From positions 32,517,453 to 32,581,452 of the forward strand of contig NC_021674.1 in assembly GCF_000247815.1 (NCBI RefSeq): 64,000 bases of DNA, in the 5' to 3' direction. Positions 1 to 14,960 of this stretch are shown one piece after another (position 1 is the first letter of the stretch; the number at the start of each line of letters is the position of its first letter). The translations under genes were made by a program, and so were the position numbers. Source of the stretch: Ficedula albicollis (lineage: Eukaryota; Chordata; Aves; Passeriformes; Muscicapidae). The notes under the pieces were generated by a model, which saw only the letters and a list, made by a program, of their open reading frames with translations, searched no databases and was not told the DNA's origin.

Positions 1-2879
1 AATTTTCCTACTTGCAATTTGTGCTATTTAATATTCATAGTCAGCCTGCTTTCCATCCCTGTCAGCACTGATTTTCAGCTCATGTCCATTTGTGCTGGTT
101 TATTCTCTCAAGGATAACAGTGTCTGTCCTCTTACCTTTGGAAGTGCAATGATTCTTTTGGCCTTGTTTGGATTATATAACACCTACCTCTAATAATTTA
201 TGATTTTTATAAAGGAAATAGATCCATGTGGAAGGTTCCATTATCCTGGGTAGGGCTTTTTGATTCCTTTTGGATTGTGTGCATGCAAATATCCACATGT
301 GTTTCCACCTGCAGATGTTTTCCTTTATCTGGCTGCAATTATTTTCTGATACTTATCTTGATATCCTGATTTTATGGCCAAGTTCTATAATTCTGCACAG
401 ACTACATGCACAATCCATCCTGTGGGAGTACAATGGGGAGATGGGGTTTTGCTTGCCACTACAATAAAAGACTGATTTTCCAGTTTTACTGATAGATACC
501 TTGTTAGTCTCAGGGTTGTGGGTTTGTTTCACATTACATCAGTCAAGAGATGCTTGACACCAGACATTGGTACAGCATTGTGAGAGATGTGCAAGCAGTG
601 AGTTAGCTCTGATGCAACTTACATTACCATTTCAAATACTGATAAGCATATATTACTAGGGTTTTTTTCTTATTTTCTGTTTTGTGATGGAGCAAACCTA
701 ATTTAACTGTTCATAGAGTAACTGAGATTTCCGGGAGTTAAAGTGAGAGGAGTTGAACCAGATTCTCCAAGGCATTTACAGAAAATGGTTCCACTGACCT
801 TTTTTCATTCTACATGCTCCTAACATACAATGTATATAGTTTCATATGTTTGTAGTATGGATTTTCACGGAAGAGGGAATGTCTACAAGAGTAAACCACC
901 TAAACAGATCTTTAAGGGTCTGAGCCTTTGCTTGGTACCCCCATCATTAAACCTTTTATTGCTCTGCTGAAAAGTTCAAGAGTTTACTAGGACTGAGGTA
1001 ATAATTTTTGGCTGGGAATATTTTCTGAAGACAGATGGCCATTGCTCATCACATTAGCAAGAAGGCTAATATTTCTGGTCTTCAGCTGTTAATGGTAGTG
1101 TATTTGGAGTAATTCTAACTTCAGGTATCAACTGTGTTTCTCCTATTCTTTCAATCCAACAATTTACACTGAATTTAGGAATATAAGACACTCCAGATCA
1201 TCAGATCTTATGGAAGTGAAAAATCAAGAATACTGTCCATTAAAAAAATGATACATCCAAAATAATTTTATGAAACTAGGGAATTAGCAGTAGATTTCTA
1301 ATTTTTTCCCAAGATTTTCTCAGGGGTTTAAAAATAATTAATTTTTTGTTTCAGGTTACTTGTTTACACATTCATTAAACCATTGTTGTTGGTTGCTTCC
1401 ACTTTTTCATCAAAAGACAAAAGAAACTGCTGCTCCTTTGCTTTCTGGTACAAGCTTTCAAATTTGTGCATAATTGTTCATAATTTTGACAAGCACAAAC
1501 AACAAAACAACTGCCACACAAGTACCTTGAAACTATAAACCTCACTCTCTTCCATTTGTTCTTCACTAACAAAAGGGACTCAGCAAAGTGCAATAGTTTA
1601 CATTTAGCCCAAGAAAATACAACATAATTACCTCTGGTGACAGCTCCTGGATATCATTTTAATATGCTAAAACAAAGTTTTAGGAAGAAAGGAATATGTA
1701 GGATCTGTTAACAAGTAAGAGACTTATGCAATGCCATGGGACTGCCATGAGCTCACTGAGCAAAGTTCAGGCTTTGCAATGGTTTTCAGTGCAACCCTGC
1801 TCATTTCTGCTTGTTTTACACATAAGCAAATGGCTTGCCAAGTTATTTTGGGTATCGTTTGTGTTTTTCTGTTGCAGGTTGAGCAGAAGTGAAAAAAAAT
1901 TATGAATTAGTTTGTGCACGCTGGCTGCAGATTACTGGTGCTCACAAAGAGAGGATTATTACTTTAAGTGGAGAATGGGGGTCATTCTGTTGATAATGCA
2001 CTACAGTAACCTCTGTTCATTCCTTTCATTCCTTTGAAGAAGCTCAAAATATGATCGTGCACCATCACAACCCCTGCCAGCAGCACTGACTGCAGCAGCC
2101 ACAGGCATCCCACACCTGCTGCCTGCTAAGCCTCTCTCTGAGCAGCAGCGTGGAGTGGCCCTTGCGAGCAAAGGCTCAGACAATCCCTCTCCTGGCTCAA
2201 CCACCTTCTGGAAGTCCACCAAATCTCTCTTCATTTTAGGCTTTTAAGACCCTTCTCATGTGAGGCAATGTCTTCAGCCTACCAATGTGCTGGACTCTAC
2301 TCTGGGATTTTCCTGCCTGCTACACTCAGGCTGAAGCAGTAAACATTCACCTAATTTCCTTGATTAAGGGAGAGGAGATAAAACTCTGAAGTTCGAAGAG
2401 ACATTGTTGAATGTACAGGAAAAGTACAGCAACAGATATTTCTCTTATGGTCATGGTGCTCATTTTAATCACTGGCATGGCAAATCACGGTGTTCATATT
2501 TCTTTGATAAATTATTCTTTGACCTTACAGATGATAGTTGTCTCAGTATGACAACTTGCCATCACCCTGAGTTCTATTTACAGCTCTATTTACTCACACA
2601 AAACTCTCAGTCATCCATCCTGGATGTTTGCTTTCCCTTTAGGATTTCTACTTAGGTTCCTAGGAAAAGGAAAGCAAATTGAGTTTTTGAGACCTTGATG
2701 GTCAAGCCCCTGTGATAAAATCACATCTGTCCAAGAGATTATAATGGGGTAAACCTTCAGCAAGCACAGGTCAGTGCAACTCTGCTGAAACCAAAGGTGG
2801 CATTTTAGGTTAAAGAACATTATAGCTGAAAAGTCAGATAATGAGAGTTAGGAAGGAGGAACTGTACCACTGCCCATGA
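1..2879. other. unannotated AT-rich non-coding DNA
   Basis: I see no gene, RNA or recognisable mobile element here. Open frames are short (83 codons at most), overlap each other on both strands and lack any familiar motif. A moderately GC-rich patch near 2040-2240 gives a 77-codon minus-strand frame, but nothing in it resembles a known protein. Confidence 0.6.
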
Positions 2880-3207
2880 AACTACTCAAAAGGAGATTGT
2901 AATGAGCTGCAGGTCAATCTCTTTGACCATGTCTCAAGTGAAAGAATGAGAGGAAATGGCCTTCATTTGCACCAGGGGATGTCAGATTAGATATTAGAGC
3001 ATTTTTTTCACTGAAAGAATGGTTAGACATTGGAGTAAATTGCTCAGGCAGGTGGTGGAGTCACTATTCCTGGAAATGCCCAAGAGGAATCTGGATATGG
3101 CACTTGAGAATATGGTTTAGGGGTGATTATGTTGTTGTTGGGTTGATAGCTGGCCTACATGGTCTTGAAGGTGTCTTCCAACCTTGACGATTCTCTGCTC
3201 CTGTGAA
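2880..3207 (+). mobile_element. CR1 LINE, 3' end, truncated and diverged
   Basis: The sequence follows the 3' untranslated end of an avian CR1 element. In order it has the block reading AGAGGAAATGGCCTTCAT, then CACCAGGGGATGTCAGATTA, the 'lone mate' block with GGTGGTGGAGTCACTATTCC, then CATGGTTTAGGGGTGAT, and finally GTCTTCCAACCTTGACGATT with a decayed ATTCT-type tail. CR1 elements are usually cut short at the 5' end, which fits this 330-base length. No coding part remains. Divergence from the remembered consensus is clearly visible, so the insertion is old and surely inactive. The left boundary is approximate. Confidence 0.85.
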
Positions 3208-4811
3208 ACTTTGATTCTCCTCTTTGTAGTGTGAATTGAACTCTGAATATCAAGTTGTTAATCCCTCCATTTCCTCTGCAGGACTCCAGCTGTGGATTCT
3301 GCTTGTCCTTTACAACACTCATAACCACAAACAGCTGGATTGGAATATTATAGGGAGGGACCCAAGACAAGGCAATTCAAGCCAACATCTTTCACTGATC
3401 ATTTGTTTAAGGTTCTCACTGTAAAACATTCAGCTCTTGTTTTCTAAGAGAGCATTCTTGGAAATCCCCAAAATTTTGCCATCCATCCTGTGTCTCAAGG
3501 CAGGAGTTACACAGAGAGCAATCTGGAACACGCAATTCTGGTTGCCCTGTACCACCTGAGCAACCTGTACCCTGAGGAAAGCCCTGCTGGCCAATGCAAT
3601 GTCATCCAGCATCACTGGCTGCTCAAGCCACTGAAACATTAGTGCAGGTCATGGGTTTGCAGGGCGTAGGACTTACGACTTACATAACACACAAAATTCT
3701 AGAAGCATCTGCACTGTGCCTAAAGCTCTAAACTAAGGATCCTCTCAAAAATAAAGGTACTCTCAGGATCAGCACCTGACTGCTGTGAACTGAAGGCCCC
3801 TGAGCCCTATTGTGCCTCCAGCAGACCTCATCCACCTTCCAGGTTAGCTAATGGAGCCTGGTTGTGCCCAGGGAACCACGGCAGAGCAAGGCATGGGGTT
3901 TTCCTCAGAATAAGGTGGGCACAGCCTGGGAGGTGCTGAGGCGTTTCAGGTCTGTCTTGGCTCCAGGCAGCAGCACAGAAACCAGACAGAAGAAAATCAT
4001 AGTCTAATCTGCTTGCTGCAAACTTTCCACAAAACCTTACAGCAGAGACAGTAAGGGAAATGATCAATACCAAGATCAAGAAATTGCTGCATTTTACAAA
4101 AACCTATTGTATTCATGGATGTAATTGTGACAGTATTTTTCCTCTAGCTGAGCTATGCAAAGACATATTATATGTGTTAGGCATCTGGTAAACTTCTAGC
4201 AAATTGGCTCAGAACTTGGAGCTACTGAAAGAGTTTCCTGCTACAGACAACCCATCCCCTGCACCAGAAGGGCAGTCTTCACCACAATAAGCAGTGTGGG
4301 AGCAGTATTTCAGCAAAGGGAAGTCAAATGATAAACCAGGTGTCCTGTATATAAATACTAACATGGTACCTATGATCGTGTCTTTCAAAGTAAGACCCTT
4401 TCAATTTCCCTGTGGAGAAATGGGGATATCTCTCCAGAGCATTAATACAGTCAGTCCTGTGAAACTCAATTTCTTATGTCCCCTCCTTGACTCCTACATG
4501 TTCTCTTTACCCTCTCATCAGACAACAACCTGTGAACTTTCCTGGTCAGGTTTTGAGCCTCTAAAGGTCCCAGCCTTCTGCCAGCATTTCTCCATTCTAC
4601 ACTCTACACTTTCACTTTATTTTCTTTCTTGCAAACCCAGACCACTCAGGCTCTCCTTTTCCTAAGGGCAATTTTATTAGATATCACTCCTGAAGTTTTT
4701 GAACAGTTCTTCTTCCCTATGAGGGAAGAAGAAGCATTCAACAGGAATTACAGGATATATCTCATGTTAGCAAACATTTATGTTCAGCTTCAAAGAGAAT
4801 CATGATTAATG
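3208..4811. other. unannotated non-coding DNA
   Basis: Only short overlapping frames occur, the longest being 123 codons at 4294-4665 on the + strand. That frame has no recognisable domain and a composition like its flanks. I see no repeat or RNA gene. Confidence 0.55.
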
Positions 4812-4899
4812 ATAAGTGACAATGCCATTGTCACCTCCTAGTAAGCAGAATGCTTATAAGTGACAATGCCATTGTCACCTCATAGTAAGCAGAATGGTG
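4812..4899 (+). repeat. 44-bp tandem duplication with internal palindrome
   Basis: Two head-to-tail copies (4812-4855 and 4856-4899) differ at about three positions. Each contains GTGACAATGCCATTGTCAC (4816-4834 and 4860-4878), a perfect inverted repeat with 9-base arms around one central C. Confidence 0.9.
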
Positions 4900-5378
4900 T
4901 ATTTCAAGCAACATTTCAAGGAAACTCTTATTTGTAAAAATCAGGTGACACAGCCTGGCTTCCAAAGAGTAGCTGCAATTTTTTTCCTGTAGTTGTTGTT
5001 CATGTTACAAGTTTTATTTGAGCCAGTGCTTGCATATTAAAACGATTTTTAAAAACAGTGGAAAACAGAAGAATAGAATACAGTGTTTTAAAAATGTGTT
5101 ATGAGAATAGAACAAAATCTATGTATTTTTTGAAAACCATCGTATTAAATATAGTCATAAATATGTACCTCTGACCCAATATTCCTTTCATTTAGGATAA
5201 AAAAATCATCCTGGTATAAGATGAACAGCATGAGTCCTATGTACCATGACAATCCCACTGATAAAACAATTAAGGACTTTAAACTCCATTTGACTTGTAC
5301 AGGTCTTCTGCATGGGGATAGCTTTCTGTGACAGTGCATAATTATACATAGCTTCAGTGTTCCAGCCTTCAGAAATTT
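4900..5378. other. unannotated non-coding DNA
   Basis: This stretch is AT-rich and shows no supported feature. A 64-codon minus-strand frame ends here but has no recognisable motif. Confidence 0.55.
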
Positions 5379-5754
5379 CTTTGGTGACGAATAGTTTTGA
5401 TGTCAGAATCTTTCTTGATCTTTCACGAGTTTTGTCATTACAAAGATGACATTTAAATCAGGAGATAAAGTCTCTTCTCTAGATCTGTACGAAAGCATGT
5501 CTTTGAATGGATTAAGGAATTCAATCCTTTGGTGACGAATAGTTCTGATGTCAGAATCTTTCTTGATCTTTCATGAGTTTTGTCATTACAAAGATGACAT
5601 TTAAATTCTTTGGTGACGAATAGTTTTGATGTCAGAATCTTTCTTGATCTTTCACGAGTTTTGTCATTACAAAGATGACATTTAAATCAGGAGATAAAGT
5701 CTCTTCTCTAGATCTGTACGAAAGCATGTCTTTGAATGGATTAAGGAATTCAAT
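5379..5754 (+). repeat. direct tandem triplication, long-short-long
   Basis: Three copies begin with CTTTGGTGACGAATAGTT. Copy 1 (5379-5526) and copy 3 (5608-5754) are about 148 bases and look identical. Copy 2 (5527-5607) is only 81 bases: it lacks the second half, which starts at the AGGAGATAAAGTC block. Copy 2 also has two substitutions, one turning CACGAG into CATGAG, a CpG transition. A simple history is a 148-base duplication followed by an 81-base duplication inside the second copy. Confidence 0.93.
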
Positions 5755-6520
5755 AAATGCCTCTGGTTATGGCCTTATTAAGCAATCATGCCTTTAATTC
5801 TCTGCCTAAATGGAGAAGACCCAATACTAACACTGAATGTGTGTTGCCATGTAGCTTACCTTACTTATATCTGAGTGAAGGATTTAAACTCATTTCAGAT
5901 TTCTGCCCTTAGAGATAAACCATCCCTACAGTTGAAATATGTTAGAAGGAGCAATTTAGATGTGGCTGCAAGTTTGTGCCTTAAATGTTGGCAGGCTTCT
6001 CTTCTCACCATCAAGCTTGTTCCTCTATTATCACCCTCTCTCATGCTTTGACTTCAGTGGATGTCTAAATAATGTCACTGCATCAGTAACAGCACAAGTC
6101 TAGAGATATTAAGTGTCTCAAGTAGGACAGCAAATCCAATGTGCAAATAGTTTTTCTTCTTTGTTACTGTATTCAGCAATGTGCACTAAATGCTGTACGA
6201 TGCTGCCATGCAAGTCCCATCAAATCAGTAAATCATTGCTCGCCCTGAGCACCAGCCTAGGCATTTACCCCAAAATAACTGGGAACAGAGCAGATAAATG
6301 TGCTCTCAGTGCAAAGGGATTTCCTTCCCAAAGACACCTTGGCTTTCCACCCTGGCAGCTCACCATGAGCAATGGCAAGAGAGAAGGGTCATGGCCAAAC
6401 ACTGGATCACGTACCTGAGCCCCACAGTGTGTCAGACAATGGGTTAAAGAGCAAAACACAAGGATCAACATCACTCAAGTTGAACAGGAGCTTCTAATAA
6501 CCCCCTTAATGCTGACTATT
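5755..6520. other. unannotated non-coding DNA
   Basis: Overlapping frames of 101 codons (+, 6113-6418) and 69 codons (-, 6265-6474) occupy the same bases. Neither resembles a known protein, and I see no splice or promoter context. Confidence 0.5.
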
Positions 6521-6662
6521 CCCCTTAATGCTGACGATAAGATACAAATGTGAGTGACTAACCACTGGCTGAAAACAAATACAGGCATTTCCCCCTTAAT
6601 GCTGACTATACAGATACAAATGTGAGTGAATAACCACTGGCTGAAAACAAATACAGGCATTT
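6521..6662 (+). repeat. 71-72-bp tandem duplication
   Basis: Two copies, about 6521-6591 and 6592-6662, share CCCCTTAATGCTGAC at the start and the CACTGGCTGAAAACAAATAC block at the end. They differ by a few substitutions and a short indel. A third, partial CCCCCTTAATGCTGACTATT lies just before them at 6501. Confidence 0.88.
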
Positions 6663-9600
6663 TAATTTTCATACTTCTGGCCTATTATGTAACTTCTAAA
6701 ATAATGGTCTTTGAGAAAAGCATTCTCCAAAGCACTTTTTCTTTCTATTTCATAATGAAGTCAATCTGTACTTCTGATTTTCCGTGACTCGCTGAGATGA
6801 TAAAATTGAAGAGTCACTGATTCATCATTATGACTCTTCATTGTAAAGTCAAACTGAAAGAAAAGTCAGCCAGGGGGATGCAAGTCCTTATTTTCACACA
6901 AAACAGCTGTAGCGCTTTGCAAGGAAGAGGAATAACCAGGCAAAGCAGATTAATAATCTGGCAAAGACAGTAAAATTTTTCTCACCAATTTATAAAAGTA
7001 CAGACTCAAAGCCATGTCAGAAAAGATCTGTGAATTCAATACACCTGTGATCATGCTTCACGGAGCTTTAAATAATGAAAACCTGCAGCTATTATGTTTC
7101 AAAGAGAACCATTGGTTTTACACTTACTTATTGTTTTTAATTTCAGTTTATAGCAGCTTCAAGAAATGAAAAGTATAGAAAACTAAATAAATGTTTATGA
7201 ATTTAAACAGACATGTTATGCTCATGATTTGAGTTATGCTCATAAATTGAGTTATACTGGTATATAAAAGAAGCTTGGGATTTAAAATAAATTGGATGCC
7301 CAAAGGGAGCTGATGAGTCTTAAGGAGGACTATATCTTGCACATCTTAGAAAATCCAAGCCTTCATAAGTATATATTAAACAAAAGAAAGCTATTGGATT
7401 AACATATATTGAGTACAGAAAAAGATAACCCAAAATGTATTTGTACATGTTCTATATTTAAGCTAAATTATAACTATCCACCATAAAAACCTTTAAAGCA
7501 GCTTTTAAATCTTCTACAAATTGCAAATATCAAAGTCTAAGATCAGAGCATCTGGAAAAGCCTACTTGGAGGTGGTCACAATCTACAAGTAAATGAATAC
7601 ACACATGAACAAATAAGTAAGACATGCAAAGATAAAGACAACTTGAAAGACATATAATACATAGGTTTGATTTTATTTTCCTGTGTAGTTTAAACTGGCA
7701 GTTACAATGACTACAGGCAAAATGAACAATAAGTCATATCATTATGTATTTTTTACTTCTTGAAATCCAAGAAGCCATGTCTGAGAACGTTTTAAGTTTA
7801 TAGACACATGTGAAGAGCACAAAGAGACTTTTGCTTGGCTTGTGTCTATTGGGGGAATGCAAAGGAAACTAAAAATTACCAGTATATTATCTCTTAAGTA
7901 TTGGCAGAAGTGGTGGAATTAAATGGAGTTCCAGTGAGTTTTTGTTCCCCATAACATCAAATAAGACAATTAAAGGAGAAAGACAAGTCTTTCATTTGAA
8001 ATACTGAGCAAATGTTTGCAGAGTATGAGCCTTCTTGCACAATCTTTTTGTTTTTTCATTACTGAAGGGCTACAAATAAAGTAAGAACAAAATAAATTTA
8101 CTTGATCTTAATCCGGTGTTATCTTTCCCCATTAACCTCTGCCATGGTGTCCAACAGCGTGAAAAATTTTTAGGGATAAAGGTGCATTTTGAAACATTTA
8201 AGAAACTAGCAGAAGCTACAACTTGGCTGTAGGAGGAATGAGACATCCAACCAGTATTTGTGATTTTACCACCTCATTAAACAGGGGATTCAGTTAAGAT
8301 AAAGGATCCTCAAGGGGCTCTATACAAAACACAGGCAACCCTGCCTGACCCTTGGCCTGAAAGAGGGAAGACTCGTCGCTCAAGGCTCTACTTCTTTCCA
8401 GTGACCTCCCAACAACAGTCCTGTCCTGAAATCATTTCTATCTCTTGCAATTTTGCGCTTTAGCTGTGTTTGACATAAAATGCCAAGTGCTGTGACTGAG
8501 ATTTACTCATGCTTGCAAACATTGCTTTTATTTGCATTGACTGAATCCCCTTGGGCTTCTCTTATTTTGTCTGTAACAAGACAAAGTATAGTTATAAATA
8601 TTCATGCTGCTGAAAGGTATACCAAGAGGGAAAGTGCAGTGTGTGACACCCCAAACAGCCCCATCCACATTTTTCAATTACTTTTGGTTGTACCATGTCT
8701 TGGGTTGAAAAGATAATTCAATCTTTTGCTCCTTGGTTCCTGCCTAGTGAGAATGCCAACAAGAGCGTGCCTGTGATGGTGATTTGCTTTAGCACGTGGA
8801 CACTCATCCAATGGAAATGCTGGTGAAATCACCAGCACATTTTACATAAGCCACTGAACAATCATCAGCGAATAGGAAAAGGATGCTGCAACATGATCAG
8901 TAAATAAGTAGGTGAAATTCTGTCTTGTCTGTAGAGATGTTGGAAGTGAAATCTGCCGCACAGCTTGTGGGTTTATATGAACAGTTTGCTAATTAGAGTT
9001 GTATAAAATGACAATTTTTCAAGAAAATTTCCACCCTTCATAGCATCCCAGTGTGAAATTTGATATATTTTTTTAAACCCAACAAATGGGCTATTCTCAT
9101 ATTTTTAAAAAAGTTTCTACAGGCAGTCCAATACCACTGCTCAATGTCGCAAATTTTTCAGTACCACCTCAACGTTTTTTGCTGCATAGATATTCACTGG
9201 TTTTTGGCACTCTTCAGCTGCTTCACTCCTCTCTCCCCTGCCTATTTCTGTTGCCCACCAGGATAATGCAAAAAAGTATCAGGAGAGCTCACACAAGCTC
9301 ACTGTCATTTTATAAGCTGGAAATAATGACATTCGTTAAATGAACGCAATAAAACCTAAAAATACTGAAGTGGGTTCATTCTTTTTGAAAGCCTGGGTGT
9401 TTGCTGCTGCAAGAAAAGGATCCTTTCAGTCACACCCTTTGGGCTGTTCATGTGCAGAGTTTGCTGTGGAAATTAATTTTTTTTTAGGAATTCTTCTGCA
9501 AGATTTTAAAGAGGATGTCTCTGTCTTTGTTGCCATCACCCAGATGAAGCCAGAAAGGTGCAAAAAAAGCTGAGAAAGAACAGGAACCCTGTGCAAGGTG

Positions 9601-10001
9601 CAAACCTTCCCTCTAAGTCAAACTGTCCCTCTGTTGAAAGAACGGAAAATAAAATACTTTCAGTCTTTCATACTTTAAACTCTTTTTTTTTAAATAAATA
9701 AAATGCTCTTAAAAATATGTATCCTGAATGTACTTTATGCCCGTGAATTTAAGAGTTGGACTTTAATGGGAACTGGCCCTTGCTACCTACAAACATGATA
9801 GAAAAGACACAATCATCTGGAGGGGTGTGAATGTGTGCACATTGATGTCTGTGTTATTGGCAGTGGTGGCAAGGGTCAAAGTGAGTATTTCTAACTAGCT
9901 AGTGCTTCCCAATGCCAGGTTTTAACACACAACTTTCTCAGCCACATTCTTTTTATGTTTTAAGCATACAAACTGAACTAGGAGTTGCTCTGTATTCCCA
10001 G
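6663..10001. other. unannotated AT-rich non-coding DNA
   Basis: There is no recognisable gene. At 7215-7255 an 18-base unit starting GTTATGCTCAT is repeated about 2.3 times. A T-rich run lies near 9476-9484 and an A/T-rich stretch near 9676-9712. Frames in the 9.0-9.6 kb region (68-85 codons) overlap in different phases and show no domain. Confidence 0.55.
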
Positions 10002-10460
10002 TTATTTTATTTTATTTTATTTTATTTTATTTTATTTTATTTTATTTTATTTTATTTTATTTTATTTTATTTTATTTTATTTTATTTTATTTTATTTTAT
10101 TTTATTTTATTTTATTTTATTTTATTTTATTTTATTTTATTTTATTTTATTTTATTTTATTTTATTTTATTTTATTTTATTTTATTTTATTTTATTTTAT
10201 TTTATTTTATTTTATTTTATTTTATTTTATTTTATTTTATTTTATTTTATTTTATTTTATTTTATTTTATTTTATTTTATTTTATTTTATTTTATTTTAT
10301 TTTATTTTATTTTATTTTATTTTATTTTATTTTATTTTATTTTATTTTATTTTATTTTATTTTATTTTATTTTATTTTATTTTATTTTATTTTATTTTAT
10401 TTTATTTTATTTTATTTTATTTTATTTTATTTTATTTTATTTTATTTTATTTTATTTTAT
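10002..10460 (+). repeat. (TTTTA)n pentanucleotide microsatellite
   Basis: There are 459 bases of uninterrupted TTTTA, about 92 units, with no substitution. Frames of 185 and 167 codons across it are translations of the repeat and are not genes. I could not identify a retroelement whose tail seeded it. Such long pure arrays are normally very variable between individuals. Confidence 0.98.
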
Positions 10461-10735
10461 ATTAATTAAAGTGACCCACATTTCCTAGCTAGGTGGCAAA
10501 CAGTGATTAAAGGGTCAGCTGTGCTCCTTGGGACAAGGAGGGGGAGATCCATGTAATTCAAGAAAACTTGAAAGGGGAGGAAGCAATGACCTTTAGGGAA
10601 AAATATAATAAATCTCTTCAGGACAAAACTGAAGGCAGAGAATATCTTCAGGACTCTGCCACAATACCTGTCCTTAAGGGAAAGACTGTTTCTCCATCTC
10701 CTTGGCCTCCAAAATTTCTTCTTTTTATAGTGAAA

Positions 10736-10799
10736 TACACACACACACACACACACATACACACACATACACACACATATATATATACACACACATATA
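10736..10799 (+). repeat. (AC)n/(AT)n compound microsatellite
   Basis: An ACAC run is interrupted by T to give ACACAT units and includes ATATATATAT near 10778-10788. It is an imperfect dinucleotide repeat of about 64 bases. Confidence 0.95.
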
Positions 10800-12129
10800 G
10801 TGGATTATTTATAGTGAAGTAAGGAAAGAGTTCCATATGACACATCAGACTTCTTGAAACAATGGGGGGCTGACAAGTCCTCTTCATTGCCCTTCCCTGG
10901 TCCCACAGGTCAGAGGGGCCAGTGAAGATGTCTGAGACAGCTGGTGGGATGTGCTGCCAGCTGGGACTATCTGTGCTGTTGGTTCCAGCCACAGGAACCA
11001 GTAAGGAATTATACCCAGCTCCTGCCACCACACAGCAGTGGTCACCCGATGCAGCCCACTGCTCTGTAACACACCAGGACCTGCAGCAGCCACCAAAAAT
11101 CCAGCAGCAGGACAACACAGCAGGAAATAAGATGTTCTGACTTCTGGGCTACAAGCAAATCTCCTGCATGGTTGCAGGAAGCAGAAAGTGTGACACAAAG
11201 AGGCAAAAAATGCCCCAAATTTCCTAACCAACCTGTCTTGGAGAAATAAATTTCCTTTTGATGACCATGATTAAATTTTTTCAGCTCAGCTGTTGAGGCA
11301 GACAGCCTCAGAAATGCTTTCCAAGGACACCTCCATAAGCCCTGCTAAGGAGGGAGGGAGGGGTGTGCTGTAGCCCATCCATTGCTCCACAGCAGTGCAG
11401 TGATGGGATGGCCCATGCAGCATCAGAGAAGGGATCATTTGGTTATTACCCTCAGTTTTCAGCAGAGTGAAGGGACCTGCTGCTGCAAACACCACAGAAA
11501 TAAATAGTTCCCAACTTGAGGCATTTGCCATATGAGTGGAGACAATGCCTGGCAGGTGGCTGCTGACCACAGTGGCAGAGCTTACAGGCGGGGGCATGGG
11601 GTGTCCTCCAGCTGCACAATTTGGAAATCCAAGGAATTTTTAAAGTAATGACTCACAGATTTCAGCCAGAGTTTTGCCTGAGAAACTACAGGAGCTCTTT
11701 CTTAATCAGAAATCTGTCCCTCTCATTGACTGCCAATTCAGTTACACAAGCCAGACACAAAAAACATTTCTTTCTGTTTTTGTCTCTCTCAGTTTTCTCC
11801 CTGTTTCTTAATCCTGTGGAAGAAAGGGACAAACATATCAAATGGGACTGCACTTTGGAACCTTTACCTACAGCAAAGTCCTCAAGGTGAAGGATTTTTT
11901 AAGGTTAAATATGTTGTGCCAGCTGCAGGATAGGATCAAAGTGGCGTGCAGCCTCACTGGAATCCTCTCCCTCATGGGTTCCCCCACTCGAGGGAGAGGT
12001 CCCCATCCTGCTCATCCCCAGGGCACTGCTGGACTTGCAGCCTCCTTCTGTACCTACGGCCTTCCTCTCCATCAAACGCCTCTTTTTCCCTCTGCCTCAG
12101 TCCCTTCTCCCGAATTAACTCTCTTGCTA
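10800..12129. other. unannotated non-coding DNA, locally GC-richer
   Basis: Several overlapping frames occur on both strands, including 156 and 115 codons on the minus strand around 10648-11231 and 103 codons at 11286-11597. They overlap in different phases, and one runs into the AC microsatellite. None shows a known domain, so I do not call a gene. Confidence 0.45.
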
Positions 12130-12348
12130 TTTTTCAATCTGTACCTTCCTCTGACGAGGAGCTGTCAGCTCTGCGCATTTCAGTACCTCGGAGTGGCAGA
12201 CTGGCTTTATGCAAACCTGTTTTCTGGCTCCGCACCCGGCAGAGCTGCGTCCCTCCGGTGCCGCGCTGCTGTGTGTGGTGGGGATGAGCAATTCAGGGCG
12301 GAGGGGGCACGGACGGGACCGGGGGCAGCAGCGGCGGCAGCGGCGGCA
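12130..12348. promoter_or_regulatory. CpG-rich promoter-like patch, left of G tract
   Basis: CpG density rises abruptly, with roughly 15 CpG in the last 200 bases, in an otherwise CpG-poor neighbourhood. It ends in a GGC/AGC triplet-like run (12331-12348) at the edge of the homopolymer. An ATG at 12284 with G at -3 opens a frame reading MSNSGRRGHGRDRGQQRRQR before the G tract, but that frame cannot be judged because the following sequence is not believable. This may be a CpG-island promoter or 5' exon of an unidentified transcript. Strand is unknown. Confidence 0.4.
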
Positions 12349-14784
<2,436 letters not shown>

Positions 14785-14960
14785 CTCCTCGGCAGCACAA
14801 ACGGGCAGCTCTGCACCACGGCGCCAAGAGCTCCTGCCAGAGCCCGGGGTCGGAGCTGAGACCCGCAGGGATCGTGTCTGGAATTGTCACTTGGGCTGAA
14901 GAAGCTGACACGATCAGCTGCAGACCCCGGGACGGCACAGCACACCAGCCACGTCCTACA
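14785..14960. promoter_or_regulatory. CpG-rich patch, right of G tract
   Basis: CpG dinucleotides and GC content stay high until about 14945 and then fall to background near the sequence CATACATTTTATTGTG. With 12130-12348 it frames one CpG island whose centre is hidden by the G run. No start codon or splice site can be assigned with confidence. Confidence 0.35.

Noticed and set aside
9912..10488. Frames of 167 and 185 codons across the TTTTA array
   Set aside because: They are a translation of a microsatellite.
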